Shown here in pieces: positions 45,373 through 52,781 of a DNA stretch of 64,000 nucleotides. Source of the DNA: Persicitalea sp964500445. GTDB taxonomy: Bacteria > Bacteroidota > Bacteroidia > Cytophagales > Spirosomataceae. The notes beneath the pieces were generated by a model. The model was not told the DNA's origin. It saw nothing but the letters and a program-made list of their open reading frames with translations, and did no database searches. Both the position numbers and the translations under genes were made by a program. Every line of letters begins with the position of its first letter. Within the stretch, counting starts at the first letter, position 1. The DNA lies in NCBI GenBank assembly GCA_964500445.1, contig CAZCOG010000002.1, forward strand, positions 62,001 through 126,000, written 5' to 3'.

Positions 45373-46155
45373 TTACAAGCGCATCGGGAGTCCCTTGTCT
45401 TGCAAATATTGCTTTAAATCGGGAATGTCGATTTCCCGGAAATGAAAAATACTGGCGGCGAGGCCCGCGTCAGCTCTGCCCGCTGTGAAGACTTCCTGGA
45501 AATGGTCCATTGTACCGGCACCACCCGACGCGATTACTGGAATATTGGCAGCCCCCGAAATGGTTGCCGTGAGTTCCAGCGCAAAGCCGTTTTTAGTGCC
45601 ATCCGTGTCCATCGAGGTCAGCAGGATTTCGCCCGCGCCCCGCTCCTCCACTTCTCTGGCCCAGGGAATTGTTTTGATTTCCGTAGGTGTGCGCCCGCCG
45701 TGGGTATGGACGAGGTGGTCGCCGCCTGCGTCGGGCACGTCTTCGATGTGCGGCACGTAACGGCTATCGATGGCTACCACGATGCACTGACTGCCAAATT
45801 CCAGCACCAGTTCATTGATCAAATCCGGATTTCGCACGGCCGCCGAATTGATCGAAACCTTATCGGCCCCGGCGTGAAGCAATGCCGATACGTCGGCTTT
45901 GGACGATATGCCGCCTCCCACCGTAAATGGAATATTGATCGTGTGTGCAACACGTTTTACCAGTTCAAGAAAAGTACCCCGACCCTCCACGGTGGCGGTA
46001 ATGTCAAGGAATACCAACTCGTCGGCTCCCTGCGCGGCGTAAAGCGCGCCCAGTTCGACGGCGTCGCCCGCATCGCGAAGATTGACGAAGTTGACACCCT
46101 TTACAGTACGTCCCGCCTTGACATCAAGGCAGGGAATGATGCGTTTGGTCAGCAT
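45373..46155 (-). CDS. hisF: Imidazole glycerol phosphate synthase subunit HisF
   Basis: A 260-residue TIM-barrel cyclase. The start LTKRIIPCLDVKAGRTVKGVNF places the catalytic Asp11 and Lys in standard position; later segments VGGGISSKADV, VSINSAAVRN, AIDSRYV and LTSMDTDGTKNG (second catalytic Asp) and IPVIASGGAGT bind phosphate. It converts PRFAR plus ammonia, supplied by HisH, to imidazole glycerol phosphate and AICAR. Its start overlaps the hisA 3' end by seven bases, so translation is coupled. Confidence 0.96.
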   Translation of the reverse strand: MLTKRIIPCLDVKAGRTVKGVNFVNLRDAGDAVELGALYAAQGADELVFLDITATVEGRGTFLELVKRVAHTINIPFTVGGGISSKADVSALLHAGADKVSINSAAVRNPDLINELVLEFGSQCIVVAIDSRYVPHIEDVPDAGGDHLVHTHGGRTPTEIKTIPWAREVEERGAGEILLTSMDTDGTKNGFALELTATISGAANIPVIASGGAGTMDHFQEVFTAGRADAGLAASIFHFREIDIPDLKQYLQDKGLPMRL

Positions 46156-46874
46156 TGTTCGTTCAGTTTGCGTAAGTCTTCCAGCGTTACCCGGCCTTCA
46201 TATATGGCTTTCCCCACAATGACACCATAGAGGTTCATTTCGGCTAGTTTATAAAGATCATCCATCGTGCTGACGCCGCCGCTGGCGATGATGTGCAAGT
46301 CGGGGCAACGATCCTGCAAATTACGGTACAGGTCGAAAGAAGGGCCCTGCAGCAGGCCATCTTTGGCGACGTCGGTGCTGATAATGTACCTGGTACCTTT
46401 CTCCTGATATTTTTCCACAAAATCGTAGACCCAAAGTTCGGTGCCTTCTTCCCAGCCGCTGACGGCAATTTTCTCGTTTTTGGCGTCGGCACCCAGGATG
46501 ATTTTCTCGCCGCCGTAGGTTTTCAGCCAACTTTCGAATAAGTCAGGCTGCTTTACGGCTACGCTGCCGCCCGTCACCTGTTTGGCACCGCACTCGAACG
46601 CCACCCGCAGGTCGTCGTCTGACTGAACACCGCCGCCGAAGTCCACGTGGAGACTGGTTTTGGAGGCAATACTTTCCAGTACTTTCCAGTTCACAACTTT
46701 CTTGGCCTTGGCTCCGTCCAGATCCACGAGGTGCAGGCGCGTCAGGCCCGCGCCCTCGAATTGTTTGGCAACTTCAAGTGGCTTCTCATTATAGATTTTC
46801 TTTTGCGCGTAATCACCCTGCGTAAGGCGAACGCACTTTCCTTCGATGAGGTCTATGGCGGGAATTATGTGCAA
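46149..46874 (-). CDS. hisA: Phosphoribosylformimino-AICAR isomerase HisA
   Basis: A 241-residue TIM-barrel isomerase of histidine synthesis. The N-terminus HIIPAIDLIEGKCVRLTQGDY holds the catalytic Asp; the partner Asp is in ISTDVAKDG, and phosphate loops are VDFGGGVQSDDDL and IIASGGVSTMDDL. The start codon is TTG at 46874, since no in-frame ATG fits and the family begins exactly here. A leader of heptads (ATTCATC type) runs to within six bases of the TTG. It overlaps hisF downstream. Confidence 0.95.
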   Translation of the reverse strand: MHIIPAIDLIEGKCVRLTQGDYAQKKIYNEKPLEVAKQFEGAGLTRLHLVDLDGAKAKKVVNWKVLESIASKTSLHVDFGGGVQSDDDLRVAFECGAKQVTGGSVAVKQPDLFESWLKTYGGEKIILGADAKNEKIAVSGWEEGTELWVYDFVEKYQEKGTRYIISTDVAKDGLLQGPSFDLYRNLQDRCPDLHIIASGGVSTMDDLYKLAEMNLYGVIVGKAIYEGRVTLEDLRKLNEQC

Positions 46875-46908
46875 GGGGATGAGGAATGATAAGTGATGAA
46901 TGATGAAT
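46875..46908 (-). repeat. ATTCATC heptad leader of hisA
   Basis: Read on the minus strand: ATTCATC twice, then ACTTATC and ATTCCTC, then ATCCCC directly before the TTG start. The first 18 bases (46894-46911) are identical to the start of the array before metK, 16 kb away. Confidence 0.75.
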
Positions 46909-46929
46909 TACTTGTACTTACGTCTCGAC

Positions 46930-47520
46930 CTAACTACTTAAAAAATTGCTTAGAATCTTTTCGCCCACATCGCCGCTGATTTCGCAGTGAAACTGAGCGG
47001 CGTAGAAGTTATCACGATGCAGCATGGCGCTGAATGGATGGATGTAGTTGCAGGTAGCGATCGTGTATTGGCAGACGGGAGGCGCGTAGCTATGGACGAA
47101 ATAGACGTAGGCATTATCGGCCAGCCCGTCGGTTATCTTCTCGTTTTGGTAGTTAGAGATGCTGTTCCAGCCCATGTGTGGTACTTTGACACCAGGCGTT
47201 TTTGGAAACCTTTTTACGTCCACATCGAAAATCCCCAGACAATCGGTGCTGTTTTCTTCGGAGTAGCGGCACATGAGCTGCATTCCTATGCAAGTACCCA
47301 GCACGGGCTGCTTGAGCGACGGAATGAGCAGATCCAGTTTTTTGCTGCGCAGGTAGGCCATCGCGGTACTTGCCTCGCCTACGCCGGGAAAAATCACCCG
47401 GTCTGCCGAGCGGATTTTTTCTTCCTCATCGGTGTAGAGGTAGTTTACGCCCAGGCGATCCAGCGCGTACATGACCGACTGCACATTACCCGCATTGTAT
47501 TTAATGATGACAGTTTTCAA
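46930..47520 (-). CDS. hisH: Imidazole glycerol phosphate synthase glutaminase HisH
   Basis: A 196-residue class I glutamine amidotransferase that feeds ammonia to HisF. The nucleophile is Cys77 in VLGTCIGMQL; the His-Glu pair is in AQFHCEIS, where most homologues have HPE, so the middle residue is unusual. The N-terminus KTVIIKYNAGNVQSV fits the family, and the start codon is TTG at 47520. Its leader contains an eight-base periodic, TCAAC-rich stretch. It is the first gene of the his run seen here; hisG, hisD, hisC and hisB are not in the window. Confidence 0.95.
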   Translation of the reverse strand: MKTVIIKYNAGNVQSVMYALDRLGVNYLYTDEEEKIRSADRVIFPGVGEASTAMAYLRSKKLDLLIPSLKQPVLGTCIGMQLMCRYSEENSTDCLGIFDVDVKRFPKTPGVKVPHMGWNSISNYQNEKITDGLADNAYVYFVHSYAPPVCQYTIATCNYIHPFSAMLHRDNFYAAQFHCEISGDVGEKILSNFLSS

Positions 47521-47670
47521 AAGGTAGTTGATTTGTTGAACTGTGTAATTGTTGAATTGATATTGGTTTGATGGTCTATTAAATCATGAATTATGTTTAT
47601 AAAATGCGCTCACAGACCCGTCAGTAAAGAGTTAGGCATCAATTAAACACTTCAACCATTTCACAAAAAG

Positions 47671-47698
47671 AAGCCCGATTCTTTGCGGAACCGGGCTT
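47671..47698 (-). terminator. Minus-strand terminator
   Basis: On the minus strand AAGCCCGGTTC pairs with GAATCGGGCTT (one mismatch) around CGCAAA, followed by CTTTTTG. It ends either the DUF72 transcript or the candidate small RNA. Confidence 0.75.
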
Positions 47699-47813
47699 CG
47701 GGGTACACTGTATTCAACCTTATTACACAGTATTATCTTTTGTCGACAAGCCTCCCGAAGCCTTTATCCAAAAAGGCGATGATGTAGCAGGCAGCGGGAT
47801 ATTGTCTTTGACA
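47671..47813 (-). ncRNA. Candidate small structured RNA
   Basis: Between the DUF72 stop and the terminator lies a stretch with no good ORF but with its own -7 box (TATCTTTG, 47826-47819). The RNA would fold as a long stem: GACAA (47806-47802) with TTGTC (47749-47745), CCCG with CGGG inside, and an apical GCCTTT/AAAGGC hairpin with a six-base loop. A second small stem ACTGT/ACAGT precedes the terminator. The length, about 140 nt, would fit a regulatory RNA. I could not match it to 6S, SRP or any riboswitch. It could instead be the 3' untranslated part of the DUF72 gene. Confidence 0.4.
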
Positions 47814-47818
47814 TGGGG

Positions 47819-47826
47819 CAAAGATA
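47819..47826 (-). promoter_or_regulatory. -7 box for the candidate small RNA
   Basis: TATCTTTG on the minus strand is an exact TAnnTTTG match, 35 nt after the DUF72 stop codon and facing no coding gene. A convincing -33 TTTG is lacking. Confidence 0.4.
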
Positions 47827-47860
47827 AAAAATGTTTTTGATGGAAAATAGAAATATTTGC

Positions 47861-48769
47861 TTAAAACAACTCCCCCTGAATCACCTGCGCCCGGATTTCG
47901 GGCGGTTGGATGGAAAGGCCCATCTTGGCATTGAATCCTTCGATCCAGTACTTGGCCAGCTCGGGAGAATAGGTGTTGTCTTCGGTGTGGATGAAAATAA
48001 AAACCCGCTGCAGGCCCTGCTCCATCCACGCCCCGATGCGCTTCTGCCATTCGTCGGTGCGCGAATAGTCGGTTGGGTGTAGCTCATTACCCACGAAGCG
48101 AAGCGTGAGTGTGGGGGTAGTTAAGGCCATATGCAGCACGTCCCGACGACCCGACACATCGGACATCACCGTACCGACGCCCATTTCGTGAAACAGTTCC
48201 AGCGTTCGCTGCCAGGCATAGTCATCGGTAAACCAGCTCGGGTGCCGAAACTCGACCGCAATAGGAAAATCTTTTGGCAGAGCCTTCAGGAAAAATTCGA
48301 GATTAGAGAATTTGGATGTATCGAAGGAAGGCCCCAATTGCAGAAAAGTCGTTCCCAACTTGTCTTCCAAACCCAATACTGCCCGCACAAATTCGTCCGA
48401 AGGCAGTACCACGTTTACCAATTGAGCATCGTGACTGATGGCCTGCGGCCACTTGGGACAGTACTTGAAGCCGTCGGGGGCGGTGTCGCGCCAGCGGTCA
48501 ATGGTATCGTCGCTCGGAATCTGGTAGTGCGTTACGTTCAGTTCGATGGTATTGAACTGCCGGGTATAGTGGTAAAGAAAATCCTTGTCTTTGGCGTTGG
48601 TCGGGTAAATCTTGCCGACCCATTCTTTGTTGGCCCAAATCGGCGGTCCGACGTACACCTCCATTTTTGGCGAAGGCGTGGTACCTGCCAGCGTTTCCGT
48701 AGTAAACTTATGCGTGTTGGGGAGCGTGAAGTCTACGTCTTCTATGTTATCCAGTTTGCCAAAATCCAT
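47861..48769 (-). CDS. DUF72 TIM-barrel protein
   Basis: A 302-residue cytoplasmic protein of the DUF72/YecE family. Diagnostic segments: VYVGPPIWANKEWVGKIYP, FNTIELNVTHYQIPSDDTID, RWRDTAPDGFKYCPKWPQAIS, AVEFRHPSWF, and near the end LRFVGNELHP with IFIHTEDNTYSPELA. The fold is a TIM barrel and the reaction is unknown. An N-terminal extension of about 35 residues before the barrel is longer than usual. It is divergent from the GNAT gene. Confidence 0.9.
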   Translation of the reverse strand: MDFGKLDNIEDVDFTLPNTHKFTTETLAGTTPSPKMEVYVGPPIWANKEWVGKIYPTNAKDKDFLYHYTRQFNTIELNVTHYQIPSDDTIDRWRDTAPDGFKYCPKWPQAISHDAQLVNVVLPSDEFVRAVLGLEDKLGTTFLQLGPSFDTSKFSNLEFFLKALPKDFPIAVEFRHPSWFTDDYAWQRTLELFHEMGVGTVMSDVSGRRDVLHMALTTPTLTLRFVGNELHPTDYSRTDEWQKRIGAWMEQGLQRVFIFIHTEDNTYSPELAKYWIEGFNAKMGLSIQPPEIRAQVIQGELF

Positions 48770-48824
48770 GGGAAGCCAATAATAGAATGAAAAGTAGGGG
48801 AATCGATTAGAGTGACAGGCTATT

Positions 48825-48832
48825 TATATTTG
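48825..48832 (+). promoter_or_regulatory. -7 box of the GNAT gene
   Basis: TATATTTG matches TAnnTTTG exactly and lies 32 nt before the GNAT start codon. The -33 region (GATTAG near 48805) only loosely resembles TTTG. Confidence 0.45.
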
Positions 48833-48864
48833 CCTGTTTCCTGAACTATAAAAATAACAATACT

Positions 48865-49464
48865 ATGCCAAACTGGTTGAATTCCATAAAACTGGAAGGA
48901 AAAAAAGTAGACCTGGTACCTCTGGAAAAATCGCATCGGGAAGACTTGTTGCAAGCGGCGGCCGATGGCGAGTTATGGAATATTTGGTATACCTCAGTCC
49001 CTTCTGAAAGTACCATCGACACTTATCTGGAAACTGCCTTTCGGGAGCAGGAGAATGGAAAGTCTCTGCCGTTCGTAGTAGTCAATAAGGAGACAGGAAA
49101 AATAATCGGCACAACGCGGTATTGCAACGTCGAGGCCGAAAGTCGGCGGCTTGAAATCGGCCATACCTGGTACGCCAAAAGTTTTCAGCGTACGGGCGTG
49201 AACACTGAGTGCAAGTACCTGCTGCTGCGACACGCTTTTGAAAACTTGGATACGATAGCCGTCGAATTCAGAACTAACTGGCTTAACTACCGTTCGCGAA
49301 ACGCCATTCTGCGTCTCGGGGCGAAGCAAGACGGGGTACTGCGTAATCACCGCATCGACCAACAGGGATTGTTGCGCGATACCGTGGTGTTTTCCATTAT
49401 TCAATCAGAGTGGAAAACTGTAAAAAATTCGCTGGAATTTGAGATGAGTCGCTATGGACAGTGA
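48865..49464 (+). CDS. GNAT-family N-acetyltransferase (RimJ/RimL-like)
   Basis: A 199-residue cytoplasmic acetyltransferase. The fold runs from VDLVPLEKSHREDLLQA through GKIIGTTRYCNV and LEIGHTWYAKSFQRTGVNTECKYLLL, the acetyl-CoA loop, to VEFRTNWLNYRSRNAILRLG with the conserved Asn-Ala-Arg-like segment. RimJ/RimL types acetylate protein N-termini, amino acids or drugs; the acceptor is not predictable. The C-terminal end (TVKNSLEFEMS) is copied in a fragment at 54.7 kb. The mosaic accessory region starts after it. Confidence 0.87.
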   Translation: MPNWLNSIKLEGKKVDLVPLEKSHREDLLQAAADGELWNIWYTSVPSESTIDTYLETAFREQENGKSLPFVVVNKETGKIIGTTRYCNVEAESRRLEIGHTWYAKSFQRTGVNTECKYLLLRHAFENLDTIAVEFRTNWLNYRSRNAILRLGAKQDGVLRNHRIDQQGLLRDTVVFSIIQSEWKTVKNSLEFEMSRYGQ

Positions 49465-49584
49465 GCGGTAGGGAAAGGATAAAGTACCGCCCGTGAATGT
49501 ATGAGGCTATCAATCTTGAAAGGTGGCCAGCGCAATAATATTAAATCTGTTTCCTACCTTGTGAAAGCAGATTGACTTTCAACA

Positions 49585-49691
49585 ATACGAAAAGTACGGC
49601 ACCAAAAGTACAATGATAAAAAAGAAAAGTGCAAAATAAACACAAAAAGTACTGCAAAATTTTCGTATATACAGGAGTTATAGGCAAGCTT
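49585..49691 (+). repeat. Palindromic element ending in GTTATAGGC, left of the orphan gene
   Basis: ATACGAAAA (49585-49593) faces TTTTCGTAT (49660-49668) across an A-rich, GTAC-containing loop, and the stretch ends GAGTTATAGGCAAGCTT (49675-49691). The last part recurs inverted after the orphan gene (50228-50245, core 13 of 15 matching). Layout is like the end of an attC recombination site followed by a cassette gene. Resemblance only; no integrase gene is present. Confidence 0.4.
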
Positions 49692-49715
49692 GTTTGACAC
49701 ACCCTAACAATTTAT

Positions 49716-50225
49716 ATGAATAAAATTTTGACACTTCCCACTTGGCAGGTTTTTTTATTGCTAATTATTCCAGCATTTTTTCCTACGACGACTTTGGTTG
49801 GACTTATTCTGACATTAGTTTGGGCAGGATTTATCGCTTATTGTGTTTATTTTCTTGGAAACAGTTTGTATCAAAAGCTACCAATTGGACACGACTTGAA
49901 AATCAAGCGTTTTCATTTCAATCTTCTTTTTCCTTTAGTTTATTTAATTATTGTGTTCATTGTTTTTGACGGAGGCTATGAAATTAATCAGGACAATTAC
50001 AAAGAATATGGTTGGTTGGCTTGTGTAATTGTACCACTTCATCTTTTTGCAATGTATTGTATGTTTTATACAATCTGGTTTATAGCAAAGTGCATCGCAA
50101 CAATAGAAAACAATAAAGTAGTTGGGTTTGAAAATTACTCTGGAAACTTTTTCCTTTTATGGGTTTTCCCAATTGGCATTTGGTGGGTTCATCCCAAGAT
50201 TCGTAAAATATTTTTGGACGACTGA
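49716..50225 (+). CDS. Orphan AT-rich four-helix membrane protein
   Basis: A 169-residue integral membrane protein with hydrophobic helices at about 10-28, 30-50, 68-88 and 98-122, and a final hydrophobic segment FFLLWVFPIGIWWVHPKIRK. I know no function. It is much more AT-rich than the genes on both sides, has a simple A-rich leader, and stands alone between two palindromic elements. This is what a mobile gene cassette looks like. No toxin or immunity partner can be seen. Confidence 0.7.
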   Translation: MNKILTLPTWQVFLLLIIPAFFPTTTLVGLILTLVWAGFIAYCVYFLGNSLYQKLPIGHDLKIKRFHFNLLFPLVYLIIVFIVFDGGYEINQDNYKEYGWLACVIVPLHLFAMYCMFYTIWFIAKCIATIENNKVVGFENYSGNFFLLWVFPIGIWWVHPKIRKIFLDD

Positions 50226-50227
50226 GA

Positions 50228-50432
50228 AAGCCTGCCTACAACATAAGTATTGCCAATAGTGGGGCTGGACATTGGAGCAATCAGCAGCGGTAATTTTGCT
50301 GTACTGCGGTTCTGGGCTCGACGAATAAATCACAGCTTTAGTTCTTAATATTTAACTTTATCAAAAGGCCAGGCAGCGGTTCCGGCGGACGGAGTTCTAA
50401 TTCCCCACCATCGGCAATACCTGCTCGTTAGC
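50228..50432 (+). repeat. attC-like long imperfect palindrome right of the orphan gene
   Basis: Begins with GCCTACAAC (50234-50242), the inverse of the GTTRTAGGC core. GTATTGCCAATAGTGGGG (50247-50264) pairs with CCCCACCATCGGCAATAC (50403-50420), 16 of 18 positions. It closes with CGTTAGCA (50425-50432), like the GTTRRRY 3' core of integron attC sites. The 138-nt central part has no ORF. Size is at or above the upper end known for attC sites. Confidence 0.45.
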
Positions 50433-50516
50433 ATTTCTCCGCTAACCTCTCATCCTGAACACACTCCCGGCTGGTTAATAAAAAATTCCCCTTAATAGGA
50501 GTGGGTACCTTGCTCC

Positions 50517-50632
50517 CTACTTCTTCCCTCCCCCCAGCTTTCCCGCCCACTGCGGCATTCCTGCCTTCAAATCCGAAAGTCTTCGTCTTTTTTAGTCTTT
50601 TTCACATTAGCGTGGATGTCGGCTATTCTACT
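50517..50632 (-). pseudogene. 3' fragment of an amidohydrolase gene
   Basis: Minus-strand reading gives RIADIHANVKKTKKDEDFRI, then after a one-base deletion GMPQWAGKLGGGKK and a stop. This matches the end of the intact amidohydrolase at 55695 (ADVRAIVEKAKKDENFQI and GMPQPAGKLGSGNE) residue by residue. Homology stops near 50632. Only the last 38 or so codons remain, so this is a relic of a duplication or recombination, not a functional gene. Confidence 0.8.
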
Positions 50633-50695
50633 AGCACCGAGCGGGCCGATTCCTTCTCTGTCTTTTTTCTGTGAAGTGAGGCCCAACCTATTCAA

Positions 50696-52534
50696 TCAAT
50701 TTTCTCCATACATAAAACTCGTCAAGTACGCGTTCAGGTCCTGGTCGGCATCGAGGCCCAGCTTCTTCCTGAGTCGGTAGCGGGCTTTGGAGATGCCTTC
50801 GTTCGAGATGCGCAGCGTGGCGGCGATGTCCTTGGAGGAAAGGTTCATCATCAGCAGCGAGATTAGCCTCGTTTCGTTGGTCGTCAGGCTGCCGTGCTTT
50901 TCGGTCAGCGCTTCCATGTACCCTTTGTGCAGGCTTCTGAATTCCTCACTGAACTGCTCCCACTGCCTGTCTTCCCCAATATCGCTCTTGATTAGTCGGA
51001 TGATGCGCCGCGAAGTCTGCCGCACCGTGTCCTCCACGCTGTTCCTGAGAGCAGCCACCTGTTCTTCCAGCGAGGTCAGGAATTCATTCTTGCGGGCCAG
51101 CTGCAGTACTTTCGCCGTGAGTTCCTTATGTTTAAATTCGAGCTGCTGTTCAGCATTCAGTCGCTTTTGCCGTTCCAGAGCGTTTTCGGCCAGCAGTTTC
51201 TTTCGCTTGGCGGCCAGGCTATAGATCCAGGCAGCGGCGGTTAGCGCCAGCAGCACCAGCCCGACGAGCAGCGCCAGCCGACGGTTGCGGTCGATTTCAG
51301 CGTTCTTGTTCAGGAGTTGGATCTCCGCGTCCTTCTTGGCTGTCTCGTACTGGGCCTGCAGTTGGTTGATTTGTCTGGCTTTTTCAAGGTGGAACAGGCT
51401 ATCTCTCACTGTCCGCAGGGCCACCGCATGCGAGAGGGCCGTTCGGTAGTCGCCGTCGGCGGCGTAAATTTCCTCGGCGGTCTGGTGTCCGTCCTTCTGT
51501 TTTTCAAGGGATTTTATCTCCTTAGCAATTGCGATACTTTCCGTTACCTGCTCCCGGGCCTCTGCCTTCTTTTCCTGCCGGTAAAGGCTACGGGCGAGGT
51601 TGGTCTTAGCATCGGCCAACGATTCCTGGTTACCGATTTGCTTGGCCAATCCAACCGCCTTTCTCAGTTCCTTCTCCGCTTCGGGGTACTTTCCCATCAG
51701 GTTGAGCAGGATGCCCCGGTTATTGGCCAGTCCCAGAGTGAGAGGGAGGTAGTTTAGCTTTTCAGCGATTTTTCCGGCTTCGTCGTAAGCCCGCATCGCT
51801 TTGACAAACTGTCTGGTGTCTTTGTAAAGGATACCCATATTGTTGAGCTCCAATGCGGTACTGTATTCATCCCCCACCTCTTCGAAAAGGGTATGGGCAT
51901 CGTTGGCCAGGGCAATCGCCTTGGAGAAATTTCCGATCTTCTTCTGGACGATACTCATGGTCGACAAGGCATAGGCCTGGTAATCCTTATTGTCCAACTG
52001 TTTTGCATAGCGGTAGGATTCGGAGAGAATTTTCATGGCCTCACCATTCCGATCCAGGGACAGATAGACCCCACCCACGCGCAGCGTCAGATCCGCCAGG
52101 TCGTAGGTATCCTTCCGGGCCTCCATGATTTGCCGAGCCTCCCCGAACAAACCCAGCGCCTCTTCTCTGCGCCCCAGGTCGGCGGTTGTCTGGGCCTTGG
52201 CCACCAGATTGTTCGCTATTTCGGGGAGGTCGTTCTCGGCACGGCTCAGGCGCAGCGCGATCTCATCGTACTTCATGGATGAGTCCAGCATGCTCTTGTA
52301 GTGGTACGCTTCGGCGATCCACTGGGCCGCATTCATTTTCCCCCAATAGTAGTTTTCCCGGGAAGCCATTCCGTAGGCTTTATAGGAGTAGCGCAGGCTT
52401 TGGTCGTTGTCCTGGCCGATCAGTTTTTTCCCTTTGTTGACCAGGCTGTCAATGGCCGGGCGGGTTTGGGCAAGTACCAAGGTGGAAAATAGCAGGAACG
52501 GGAGTAGCAGCTTGGGAGCAACGGTTGGTTTCAT
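50696..52534 (-). CDS. TPR-transmembrane-LuxR-type regulator
   Basis: A 612-residue membrane-bound regulator; the ATG at 52534 begins a signal peptide (KPTVAPKLLLPFLLFSTLVLAQ) and was preferred over 52585. Residues about 30-370 are TPR repeats (such as ALELNNMGILYKDTRQFVKA), expected in the periplasm. A coiled coil leads to one membrane helix (about 418-440, LALLVGLVLLALTAAAWIYS), a second coiled coil in the cytoplasm, and a LuxR/Spo0-like helix-turn-helix at about 545-600 (TTNETRLISLLMMNLSSKDI). Such one-component proteins are typical of Bacteroidota. It follows the coiled-coil and cytolysin-like genes on the same strand and may control them. Confidence 0.85.
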   Translation of the reverse strand: MKPTVAPKLLLPFLLFSTLVLAQTRPAIDSLVNKGKKLIGQDNDQSLRYSYKAYGMASRENYYWGKMNAAQWIAEAYHYKSMLDSSMKYDEIALRLSRAENDLPEIANNLVAKAQTTADLGRREEALGLFGEARQIMEARKDTYDLADLTLRVGGVYLSLDRNGEAMKILSESYRYAKQLDNKDYQAYALSTMSIVQKKIGNFSKAIALANDAHTLFEEVGDEYSTALELNNMGILYKDTRQFVKAMRAYDEAGKIAEKLNYLPLTLGLANNRGILLNLMGKYPEAEKELRKAVGLAKQIGNQESLADAKTNLARSLYRQEKKAEAREQVTESIAIAKEIKSLEKQKDGHQTAEEIYAADGDYRTALSHAVALRTVRDSLFHLEKARQINQLQAQYETAKKDAEIQLLNKNAEIDRNRRLALLVGLVLLALTAAAWIYSLAAKRKKLLAENALERQKRLNAEQQLEFKHKELTAKVLQLARKNEFLTSLEEQVAALRNSVEDTVRQTSRRIIRLIKSDIGEDRQWEQFSEEFRSLHKGYMEALTEKHGSLTTNETRLISLLMMNLSSKDIAATLRISNEGISKARYRLRKKLGLDADQDLNAYLTSFMYGEN

Positions 52535-52559
52535 TGATTGATAGAGGTTTGTCCGACAG

Positions 52560-52718
52560 TCAGGATTCCTCTTCCAGAATGGCATAAATCTTCTGAAAGT
52601 ACTCGTTTACTTTCAATCTAAGGCCGTTCAATTCGCTTTCTACCTCAGCGAGCAGTTCCTGTTTCGCGCGGATGGACTCCCATAGTTCGGACAGCCGACG
52701 CCGGTTTTCGTCAGTCAT
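52560..52718 (-). CDS. 52-residue coiled-coil protein
   Basis: A small frame found by reading the minus strand: start at 52718, stop 25 nt before the regulator start and 63 nt after the cytolysin-like stop. The product is one long charged helix (NRRRLSELWESIRAKQELLA then EVESELNGLRLKVNEYFQKI) with heptad-spaced Leu/Ile/Val. It has no signal peptide. Position in a tight three-gene row and good coiled-coil pattern support a real gene that may dimerise with the regulator's cytoplasmic coil. Confidence 0.55.
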   Translation of the reverse strand: MTDENRRRLSELWESIRAKQELLAEVESELNGLRLKVNEYFQKIYAILEEES

Positions 52719-52781
52719 GGCAATGAATTTCTAGTGGAACACGTGTCCCGCCCCGTCTGGGGTACTTTACGGACGGGGTTT

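Noticed and set aside
45442..46230. 262-codon plus-strand frame opposite hisF
   Set aside because: Antisense shadow of hisF, whose minus-strand product is unambiguous; the plus-strand product has no family resemblance.
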